Positions 1-5,885 of a stretch of 6,268 nucleotides of DNA are shown here, piece after piece. The position numbers and the translations under genes are program-made. The stretch is from an uncultured bacterium (GTDB taxonomy: Bacteria > Bacillota > Clostridia > Oscillospirales > Ruminococcaceae): NCBI GenBank assembly GCA_934845495.1, contig CAKWRB010000002.1, forward strand, positions 31,350 to 37,617, written 5' to 3'. Numbering within the stretch: position 1 is the first letter of the stretch; each line of letters begins with the position of its first letter. The notes below the pieces were generated by a model. It made no database searches. It was given only the letters and a program-made list of their open reading frames with translations, and had not been told where the DNA came from.

Positions 1-9
1 GGATAGACA

Positions 10-2985
10 ATGGCAGACCGATACAATGTCGATGATATTCTCGAGGAGATCAAGCGCAAAAAGAGTGGGTCGGGCAGCATGATCTCCGCACGGCAGGCGC
101 AGGACGAAGACGATGCGCCGGTTTACAGCCGTTATGACCAGGAGCCGGACGAGGCTCACTATGAGACCCGCACCACCCGGAGCCGCTCGACGGAGGACTA
201 TGGGGAATCGCCCCGCCGCCGGGAGAGCCGGTATGAGGACGACCGCTACGAGGAGCGCTACACCCGTCCGAGCCGGATCCGGGAGTACGATGACTACGAC
301 GAATACGATGACCGCCCCCGCCGTCGGATCGAGAGTCGTCGGGAGTATGACGACTACCCGTCCGAGCGCCGGGAAACCCGCCGGTACGACAGCCGGTATG
401 ACGAGGACTATGAGGAGCCCCGCCGACCGTTACGCCGCCGGGAGGACCGGTACGAGGACGACCGGTACGAGGACGACCGGTACGAGGACGACCGGTACGA
501 GGAGCGCTACGCCCGTCCGAGCCGGATCCGGGAGTACGATGACTATGACGAATACGAGGACCGTTCCCGCCGCCGGACCGAGAGCCGCCATGAGTACGAC
601 GACTACCCGTCCGAGCGCCGGGAAAGCCGTCGGGACGAGGAGCTCCGCAGCGGGTTCCGGTTTCGGGGCAATGCACAGGACGAGATCTCTGCTTCCCGGG
701 CTGATCGGTATGAGGAGGCTCCTCGCCGCCGCCGGGAGGAATATGAGGAGCAGCCCCGCCGGGCTGAACCGGAGCGCCGCCGGGAGCAGGAGAACGACCT
801 GAGCATCCTGCGGGAGCGCATCAGTGAGACTGCGCCCCGCCGCGGCCGGTTTGCCGATCTGGAGGAGGCCGCAGCGCCGGGGTCCGCCGGTTCGGAGGCT
901 CCCAAGGGTGTTTCGGGGGAGACTATCATCACCAGCCGGGAGGAGATCCTCAAAAATTTCGGCCGGGGACGCACCCAGTCCTTCAGCCGCAGCTTTGATG
1001 CTGCCAAGGCAGAGCGTCAGCAGGACATTGCCGCCATCCAGCAGGAGGTATCCGGGGAGGAGGAACCCCCGGCACCGGATGCCTACACCGCCACCCAGAT
1101 GAACATCGACCTCTACTCCATGGACGACCAGGGCAACTCCCGCGCCGAGACCGAGCGCCGGGATCGCCGCCGCCGTCAGAAGGAGGAAAAGGGTGAGCCG
1201 GTGGTGGAGGAGGAGCTGGACGACCTCACCGATGAGGTGGACGACTTCAACACCCCCAAGGACGCCAACAAGGTCTATGCCCGCATCCGCAAGACCAAAA
1301 AGGGGCTGATGATCCGGCTGGGGATTTCGGTGGTGCTGTTTGTCCTGATGTGCTATCTCACCATGTCGCTCAAGAACATCAACCTGCCGCTGCTCACCTT
1401 CATGCTTCCCGAAAAGAATATGCGCGCCTTCATGGGCGTCAACCTCGGGGTGCTGGTGCTGGCAGTGCTGCTCAACTTGTCCACCATTCTGGGCGGACTC
1501 AAGGCACTCTTCACCCTCCGTCCCAGTGGGGACGGCCCGGTGGCTGTGGCGGCAGTGGCCGCTGTGGTCCAGGGGATCGTGCTGATCGTATACCCCGAGG
1601 CCGTTACCAGCAACAATGTGGGATACTACTTTGCCGTGGTGATCCTGGTTCTCATCTTCAACCTCATCGGCAAGCTCTTTATGATCAACCGGGTGGACCA
1701 GAACTTCCAGCTCCTGGCCGAGGGCGGCTATCAGCGCCATGCCTTCAACATTATCAATGACCGCAACCTGGCCCGGGAACTCACCCAGAACCTGGATCTG
1801 GAGCAGCCGGTGGTGGGGTACAGCCAGCCGGCGGATTTCCTCACCAACTTCATGCACCTCTCCTTCACCGAGGACTTCGGTGAGAATGTTTCCCGCATCA
1901 CCACCCCCATCTTCCTGGTGGCCGATCTGATCTGTGCCATTGTGGTGATGGTCATCTACGGGGACCCCTTCCTGGCGCTCACCGTCTTTTCGGCGGCGAC
2001 CCTGCTCAGTGCGCCGCTCACCAGCACCATCGTGGGGAACCTTCCTCTGCGCCGTATGAACAAGGCGCTCACCCAGGATGGGTCGATGGTAGCGGGCTAC
2101 ACCGCCCTGGACCGGTTTGACGACATCAACTGCTTTGTCATCCGGGACAGCGAGCTGTTCGGCCCCGAGTCCATCACCCTCCACGGCATCAAGACCTTCG
2201 ACCAGAAGCGCATCGACGAGGCCATGGTGGATGCTGCCAGCATCGTCTGCAAGAGCGACTGTGTGCTCAGCTATATCTTCACCCAGATGATCGGCGGCAA
2301 CGAGAAGATCCTCAAGAAGGCGGACAGCATCGTCTATGAGGACTCGATGGGCATCTCCGCCTGGGTGGACGGCAAGCGGGTGCTGATCGGCAACCGGGAG
2401 CTGATGATGAACCACAACATCGAGATCCCGTCCAAGGACTACGAGAAGAAGTTTGTCAAGGACGGCCGGGAGGTGCTCTACCTGGCCAATTCGGGCGAGC
2501 TCACCGCCATCTTTGTACTGAGCTACGCTGCCGATCCGGACATCGTGGACGAGCTGGGTGTGCTGGTGGACCGGGACATTGGTATTTCGGTCTACACCAC
2601 CGACTCGAACATCACCCCCCAGAAGATTTCGGAACTGTTCGACTTCCCGGAGGATATGGTCGAGATCGTGCCCTACAAGCTCCACGGCCAGTGTGACCGC
2701 CTGATGGACCACAAGGACCGCGCCCGGGCAGAGATCGTCTACAACGGCTCGCTGGCCTCCAAGGTGCGCACCCTCAGCGGCATCATCACAGCCAAAACCT
2801 CCATCCTGCTGGGTGTGATCCTGCAGGGCGTGGGAATGACCCTTGGCTTCTTCGCCGTCTGCCTGCTGGCCTTCACCAACTCCAACGGCAGCGGCTTCGG
2901 CACCCTGAGCTTTACCCTGCTCATTGCCTACCAGCTGTTCTGGGGACTGATCACCATGCTGCTGCCCAACCTGCGGCGGTACTGA
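10..2985 (+). CDS. Membrane pseudo-P-type-ATPase with long Arg/Asp/Glu/Tyr-rich N-terminal tail
   Basis: 991 residues; function not known. Residues 1-430 are hydrophilic and low in complexity (RYEDD, RREYDDY, SERR units), with no signal peptide, and are predicted disordered and cytoplasmic. About eight hydrophobic segments follow, near 433-456, 471-497, 511-532, 538-559, 634-651, 653-678, 931-955 and 965-986. The order matches a P-type ATPase: a helix with SAPL where metal pumps have CPC, a charged linker, then FVIRDSELF (Asp713) where DKTGT belongs. An N-domain-like stretch follows (G781, G788, IGN at 793-795), then YTTDSN (862-867) for TGDN, VPYK, and YNGSLAS where GDGxND belongs. The loop before segment 5 is only ~75 residues and has no TGE, so the actuator domain looks lost. 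I infer a catalytically dead P-type ATPase relative. The ATG at 10 is preceded by GGA at 1-3, probably a cut-off Shine-Dalgarno. Tandem stops TGA-TAA end the gene. Gene certain; fold fairly sure; role unknown. Confidence 0.85.
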   Translation: MADRYNVDDILEEIKRKKSGSGSMISARQAQDEDDAPVYSRYDQEPDEAHYETRTTRSRSTEDYGESPRRRESRYEDDRYEERYTRPSRIREYDDYDEYDDRPRRRIESRREYDDYPSERRETRRYDSRYDEDYEEPRRPLRRREDRYEDDRYEDDRYEDDRYEERYARPSRIREYDDYDEYEDRSRRRTESRHEYDDYPSERRESRRDEELRSGFRFRGNAQDEISASRADRYEEAPRRRREEYEEQPRRAEPERRREQENDLSILRERISETAPRRGRFADLEEAAAPGSAGSEAPKGVSGETIITSREEILKNFGRGRTQSFSRSFDAAKAERQQDIAAIQQEVSGEEEPPAPDAYTATQMNIDLYSMDDQGNSRAETERRDRRRRQKEEKGEPVVEEELDDLTDEVDDFNTPKDANKVYARIRKTKKGLMIRLGISVVLFVLMCYLTMSLKNINLPLLTFMLPEKNMRAFMGVNLGVLVLAVLLNLSTILGGLKALFTLRPSGDGPVAVAAVAAVVQGIVLIVYPEAVTSNNVGYYFAVVILVLIFNLIGKLFMINRVDQNFQLLAEGGYQRHAFNIINDRNLARELTQNLDLEQPVVGYSQPADFLTNFMHLSFTEDFGENVSRITTPIFLVADLICAIVVMVIYGDPFLALTVFSAATLLSAPLTSTIVGNLPLRRMNKALTQDGSMVAGYTALDRFDDINCFVIRDSELFGPESITLHGIKTFDQKRIDEAMVDAASIVCKSDCVLSYIFTQMIGGNEKILKKADSIVYEDSMGISAWVDGKRVLIGNRELMMNHNIEIPSKDYEKKFVKDGREVLYLANSGELTAIFVLSYAADPDIVDELGVLVDRDIGISVYTTDSNITPQKISELFDFPEDMVEIVPYKLHGQCDRLMDHKDRARAEIVYNGSLASKVRTLSGIITAKTSILLGVILQGVGMTLGFFAVCLLAFTNSNGSGFGTLSFTLLIAYQLFWGLITMLLPNLRRY
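232..633 (+). repeat. Intragenic direct repeat, 153 bp, two copies 249 bp apart
   Basis: Copy one is 232-384 and copy two is 481-633. By eye they differ at about 16 of 153 positions (~90% identical). Both stay in frame and encode 51 residues beginning YEDDRYEERY and containing RPSRIREYDDYDEY and EYDDYPSERRE. Many differences are third-base changes (tat/tac, cgt/cgc, agt/agc), which suggests the duplicated peptide has been kept by selection since it duplicated. Confidence 0.85.
451..495 (+). repeat. Three perfect 15-bp tandem repeats (YEDDR units)
   Basis: The unit tacgaggacgaccgg occurs three times in a row without mismatch (451-465, 466-480, 481-495), with decayed partial units on both sides (442-450 and from 496). 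Each copy adds the pentapeptide YEDDR. The last unit is also the start of the second 153-bp copy, where the first copy has only one such unit. A perfect in-frame array of this kind is prone to slippage and may vary in copy number between strains. Confidence 0.85.
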
Positions 2986-3004
2986 TAAACCAAGCAGAAT
3001 GCAC

Positions 3005-3041
3005 AATACACCACCCGTAAATTGTATATGGGTGGTGTATT
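3005..3041 (+). terminator. Rho-independent terminator of the pseudo-ATPase gene
   Basis: The left arm 3005-3016 (aatacaccaccc) pairs perfectly with 3030-3041 to give a 12-bp stem with a 13-base loop. A run of seven T lies at 3040-3046. It begins 20 bases after the stop codon and separates this gene from the next promoter. Confidence 0.92.
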
Positions 3042-3058
3042 TTTTTGCGCTTCAGCCC

Positions 3059-3087
3059 TTGTACTTGCCCGATGGTGATTGTATAAT
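3059..3087 (+). promoter_or_regulatory. Probable promoter of the EF-G-like gene
   Basis: A perfect -10 box TATAAT at 3082-3087 lies 17 bases after TTGTAC at 3059-3064 (three of six matches to TTGACA). Transcription would start near 3094, giving a leader of about 117 bases. It sits just after the upstream terminator in an AT-rich spacer, as expected for an independent transcription unit. Confidence 0.7.
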
Positions 3088-3143
3088 AAAACTATAATTA
3101 TTGAAAGAGAAGTTCGTAACTTATTTAATTTGACGAATACCAG

Positions 3144-3172
3144 GCCGAAACAGTCCCCGATGGACTGCAGGC
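3144..3172 (+). promoter_or_regulatory. Leader hairpin upstream of the EF-G-like gene
   Basis: CAGTCC (3151-3156) pairs with GGACTG (3162-3167) around a five-base loop. An outer GCC/GGC pair (3144-3146 with 3170-3172) encloses a GAAA/CA internal loop. The sequence gggctctttt follows, so it could be a weak attenuator or another leader structure. It matches no riboswitch class that I recognise. The pairing is visible; a regulatory role is only a guess. Confidence 0.35.
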
Positions 3173-3194
3173 GGGCTCTTTTAATAAAAAATGG

Positions 3195-3201
3195 AAAGGG
3201 G
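3195..3201 (+). promoter_or_regulatory. Ribosome binding site deciding the start of the EF-G-like gene
   Basis: AAAGGGG lies ten bases before the ATG at 3212. The in-frame ATG at 3191 lies upstream of this site and has only AT-rich sequence before it with no Shine-Dalgarno, so 3212 is the better start. Confidence 0.65.
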
Positions 3202-3211
3202 CGATGACGCC

Positions 3212-5278
3212 ATGAAACAATATCTGGCAGGTAAAATAAGGAATGTTGCGCTGGCAGGGCACAGCTCCAGCGGCAAGACCACTCTGGCTGAGGCTCTGCT
3301 CTTCAAGACCGGTTACTCCGACCGGCTCGGCAAGGTAGCGGACGGCAACACCGTCTGCGACTTTGACCCCGAGGAGATCAAGCGCAAGGGTTCGGTATCT
3401 TCCACCGTGGCACCGTTTGCATGGGGAAGCACCAAGATCAATCTGATCGACACCCCCGGACTGTTCGACTTTGAAGGCGGTATGTACGAAGGCATGATCG
3501 CCGCTGAGAGCGTGCTGATTACCGTTTCCGCCCGGGACGGCGTGGAAGTGGGCACCGAAAAGGCCTATGACCTGGCCGATCGACTGGGCCGTGCCAAGAT
3601 GTTCTTTGTCACCCAGATGGATATGGAAAATGCCGACTTCTACAAGGTGCTGGAGCAGCTCAAGGCTCAGTTCGGCCCGAGCGTCTGCCCGCTGGTGGTT
3701 CCGTTCATGAAGGACGGCAAGGTGGACTGCTACATCAACCTCATCGACAACAAGGCCTACCGCTATGAGGGCGGAGTCATTGCCGAGGCAGAGATGCCCG
3801 ATACCGGCCACCGTCTGGAAGGTCTGGCTGCGGCCATGTCCGAGGCGATTGCCGAAACCGACGAGGCTCTCTTTGAAAAGTACTTCTCGGGCGAGCAGTT
3901 CACCCGGGACGAGATCCTGCACGGCATCCACCAGGGTGTAAAGAGCGGTTCCATTGCACCGGTGTTCTGCGGCTCGGCTGTGACCCTGGACGGCATCGAT
4001 ATGCTGCTGGACGCCATGGTGGACCACCTGCCGTCCGCCTATGAGAGCGCCGGTCTGGTGGCGGAAAACGAAGCCGGCGAGCCGGTGGATGTGCCCTGTA
4101 CCGACGAGGCCCCTCTGGCTGTGCTGGTGTTCAAGACCGTAGCAGACCCGTTTGTGGGCAAGCTCTCCTATGTCAAGGTCGTATCCGGCAAGATCACCTC
4201 GGATACTGAGCTGTACAATATGCGCACCGGCAGTGTGGAGCGGCTGGGTAAGCTGCTGCACACCCGCGGCAAGAAGCAGGAAGAGACCACGGTGATCTCC
4301 GCCGGCGACATCGGCGCTATCACCAAGCTCCCTGAAGCAGTGACCGGCGATACCCTCTGCGACCCTGCCAACAAGGTGAAGTTTGCCGAGCTGGTATTCC
4401 CCAAGCCCACCCTATCCATGGCTGTGGTTGCCAAGAACAAGGCAGACGAGGGCAAGGTGGCCCAGAGCATGCAGCGCCTGATCGAAGAGGATCCCACCAT
4501 CCGCTTTGTACAGAATAAGGAGACCCGGCAGCAGGTACTCACCGGTCTGGGCGACCAGCACCTGGATGTGATCGTATCCAAGCTGGCCAACAAGTTCGGC
4601 GTGGAGATCAACCTGGAAAAGGCCAAGGTTCCCTACCGTGAAACCATCCAGAAGAAGGTCAAGGTCCAGGGCCGTCACAAGAAGCAGTCGGGCGGCCATG
4701 GCCAGTTCGGCGATGTGTGGATCGAGTTCGAGCCCTGCGACAGCGAGACTCTGGTCTTTGAAGAGAATGTGTTCGGCGGCGCTGTGCCCAAGAACTACTT
4801 CCCGGCTGTGGAAAAGGGCCTGCAGGAGTGTGTTCAGAAGGGCGTGCTGGCCGGTTATCCGGTCGTAGGCCTCAAGGCCACCCTGGTGGATGGTTCCTAC
4901 CATCCGGTGGATTCGTCCGAAATGGCCTTTAAGACCGCTGCTTCCATCGCCTACAAGACCGCTCTGCCCCAGGCCTCCCCGGCGATCCTGGAGCCCATCG
5001 GCAACCTCAAGGTCACCGTACCGGACAGCTACACCGGCGACATCATGGGCGATCTCAACAAGCGCCGTGGCCGTGTGCTGGGTATGGAGCCCGCCGGCAA
5101 GGGCCTGACCACCATCGAAAGCGATGTACCCATGAGCGAAATGGGCGATTTTACCACTGTGCTTCGTTCCATCACCCAGGGTCGTGGCAGCTTTGAACTG
5201 GACTTTGCCCGGTACGAACTGCTTCCCAAGCAGCTGGAGGAAAAGGTAGTTGCCGAGGCCGGCAAGCAGGCTGAATGA
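3212..5278 (+). CDS. fusA: Elongation factor G paralogue (EF-G2/FusA2-like translational GTPase)
   Basis: 688 residues from the ATG at 3212, close to the usual ~690-700 of EF-G. Domain order is complete. The G domain (~1-270) has the P loop GHSSSGKTT at 16-24, DTPGL at 80-84, TQMD at 134-137 and GSA at 254-256. Domain II runs ~301-375 and domain III ~397-470, with GLGDQHLD at 445-452. Domain IV starts near 473 (VPYRETI; QSGGHGQFG at 492-500), and domain V starts near 593 (LEPIGNLKVTVPDSYTGD, then LNKRRGRV). EF-G moves tRNA and mRNA through the ribosome. This copy departs from the canonical factor: switch I lacks the usual RGITI, the catalytic-loop His of DTPGH is Leu, and NKMD is TQMD. It is a lone gene with its own promoter and terminator, not in a ribosomal-protein operon, so it is probably a secondary paralogue. 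LepA, TypA and TetM fit less well by motif and domain order. Family sure; exact role not. Confidence 0.93.
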   Translation: MKQYLAGKIRNVALAGHSSSGKTTLAEALLFKTGYSDRLGKVADGNTVCDFDPEEIKRKGSVSSTVAPFAWGSTKINLIDTPGLFDFEGGMYEGMIAAESVLITVSARDGVEVGTEKAYDLADRLGRAKMFFVTQMDMENADFYKVLEQLKAQFGPSVCPLVVPFMKDGKVDCYINLIDNKAYRYEGGVIAEAEMPDTGHRLEGLAAAMSEAIAETDEALFEKYFSGEQFTRDEILHGIHQGVKSGSIAPVFCGSAVTLDGIDMLLDAMVDHLPSAYESAGLVAENEAGEPVDVPCTDEAPLAVLVFKTVADPFVGKLSYVKVVSGKITSDTELYNMRTGSVERLGKLLHTRGKKQEETTVISAGDIGAITKLPEAVTGDTLCDPANKVKFAELVFPKPTLSMAVVAKNKADEGKVAQSMQRLIEEDPTIRFVQNKETRQQVLTGLGDQHLDVIVSKLANKFGVEINLEKAKVPYRETIQKKVKVQGRHKKQSGGHGQFGDVWIEFEPCDSETLVFEENVFGGAVPKNYFPAVEKGLQECVQKGVLAGYPVVGLKATLVDGSYHPVDSSEMAFKTAASIAYKTALPQASPAILEPIGNLKVTVPDSYTGDIMGDLNKRRGRVLGMEPAGKGLTTIESDVPMSEMGDFTTVLRSITQGRGSFELDFARYELLPKQLEEKVVAEAGKQAE

Positions 5279-5321
5279 TCTGCCATTCCCCAAAAGAAGA
5301 TACCGTTCCCCCTTAAATCAT

Positions 5322-5372
5322 AAAAAGCCGAGCGGCTCATTGGAACAATTCCAGTGAGCCGCTCGGCTTTTT
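5322..5372. terminator. Bidirectional terminator between EF-G-like gene and csoR
   Basis: 5322-5345 pairs with 5349-5372: 24 base pairs including one G-T pair, with a CAA loop. The core is agccgagcggctca and its complement. The plus strand ends in TTTTT (5368-5372) and the minus strand likewise (complement of 5322-5326). It lies 43 bases after the EF-G stop and 19 bases after the csoR stop, so one hairpin ends both convergent transcripts. Confidence 0.93.
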
Positions 5373-5391
5373 CTTGTATTTGGCAATTCGG

Positions 5392-5664
5392 TCAGCGGGA
5401 TATCTTATCCAGAATGGACATGACCTCATCCAGCTTTGTCTCCACTTCCTCGGGGCTGCCGCCTGAGAGGGAATCCTTGACACAGCCGGCCAGGTGGGCC
5501 CGGACGATCTCCTTGTTGGCCTTGCCAAGGATCGAGATCACAGCCAGCACCTGATTGGAGATGTCGATGCAGTACCGATCCTCATCGATCATTTTGAGGA
5601 TCCCGTCCAGCTGTCCCCGGGCGGTTTTGAGAAGGGGGACTACCTTATCGCGATCGGCTTTCAT
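5392..5664 (-). CDS. csoR: Copper-sensing transcriptional repressor CsoR
   Basis: 90 residues from the ATG at 5664, the usual size for the all-helical CsoR/RcnR family. Family marks visible are LKTARGQLDGI, MIDEDRYC, ISNQVLAV and AHLAGCVKD. Counted from this ATG, the metal ligands are Cys32, His57 and Cys61 (the C and HxxxC of Cu(I)-binding CsoR). The family binds operator DNA when copper-free and releases it on binding Cu(I), de-repressing copper export genes. A TTG at 5670 is in frame but lies only three bases after the Shine-Dalgarno, whereas the ATG has a nine-base gap, so the ATG is preferred. It lies 14 bases after copZ and is probably co-transcribed and translationally coupled, giving autoregulation. 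Nickel- or formaldehyde-sensing relatives (RcnR, FrmR) are unlikely given the Cys-His-Cys set and the copper-gene neighbours. No clear CsoR operator was found in the window. Confidence 0.93.
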   Translation of the reverse strand: MKADRDKVVPLLKTARGQLDGILKMIDEDRYCIDISNQVLAVISILGKANKEIVRAHLAGCVKDSLSGGSPEEVETKLDEVMSILDKISR

Positions 5665-5673
5665 GGACAAAGA

Positions 5674-5680
5674 CCTCCTC
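5674..5680 (-). promoter_or_regulatory. csoR ribosome binding site overlapping the copZ stop
   Basis: On the minus strand GAGGAGG lies nine bases before the csoR ATG and shares two bases with the copZ TGA stop (5679-5681). Ribosomes ending copZ would sit on this site, which suggests coupled translation of chaperone and repressor. It also settles the csoR start in favour of the ATG over the upstream TTG. Confidence 0.85.
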
Positions 5681-5885
5681 AGCCAATGGATACAACGGTG
5701 TAACCGGCATCGGTTACAGCCTTGGCCAGTACTTCATCAGCCACCGGAGCAGCCAGCTCCACATGGGCGCACTTCTGTTCCAGATCCACCTTGGCAGTTA
5801 CCCCGTCCAGAGCGTTCAGAGCCTTTTCCACAGCACCGGCACAGTGCATACACATCATACCATCAATGACGATCTTCTTGTTCAT
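5679..5885 (-). CDS. copZ: Copper chaperone CopZ (single HMA domain), nested in the longer frame
   Basis: 68 residues from the ATG at 5885, the standard CopZ length. The start MNKKIVIDGM leads into the copper site GMMCMHC (Cys12 and Cys15; bases 5841-5861), followed by AVEKALNALDGV and the closing DAGYTVVSIG. CopZ carries Cu(I) in the cytoplasm, hands it to the CopA pump and can deliver it to CsoR. The start is well supported: AAAGGAG lies eight bases upstream and a good promoter precedes that. An extra Cys (Cys39, EQKCAHVE) lies outside the motif. The same frame stays open upstream into another HMA domain with no stop, so a long fused form is also possible. csoR follows 14 bases downstream. 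Confidence 0.85.
   Translation of the reverse strand: MNKKIVIDGMMCMHCAGAVEKALNALDGVTAKVDLEQKCAHVELAAPVADEVLAKAVTDAGYTVVSIG

Noticed and set aside
442..500. Short tandem repeats as a possible CRISPR array
   Set aside because: The 15-bp units abut without spacers and encode YEDDR in frame; they are coding repeats.
50..802. Arg/Thr/Gly-rich frames on both strands over the repeat region
   Set aside because: They are alternate-frame readings of the same repeats. The frame from 10 is the only one that continues into a sensible membrane protein.
430..3006. An 858-codon open frame on the minus strand opposite the first gene
   Set aside because: It is a shadow of the G/C-rich third positions of the plus-strand gene: its translation is rich in His, Val, Leu, Gly and Gln with no recognisable domain, and it has no Shine-Dalgarno.
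3093..3098. A second perfect TATAAT after the EF-G promoter
   Set aside because: The sequence 17 bases upstream (CGATGG) is no -35 box; the first TATAAT has a better partner. It may simply reflect the AT-rich start region.
3130..3135. TTGACG as a strong -35 box in the EF-G leader
   Set aside because: No -10 box lies 16-18 bases downstream; the bases there are GC-rich (gtcccc).
3191..3211. Earlier ATG giving a seven-residue longer EF-G-like protein
   Set aside because: No Shine-Dalgarno precedes it, while AAAGGGG is correctly placed for the ATG at 3212, and EF-G proteins start close to the P loop.
3125..4261. A 378-codon minus-strand frame opposite the EF-G-like gene, and similar ones at 4412-5293
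   Set aside because: Antisense to a clearly recognisable EF-G; protein-like only by codon bias, crosses the EF-G promoter and leader, and has no motifs.
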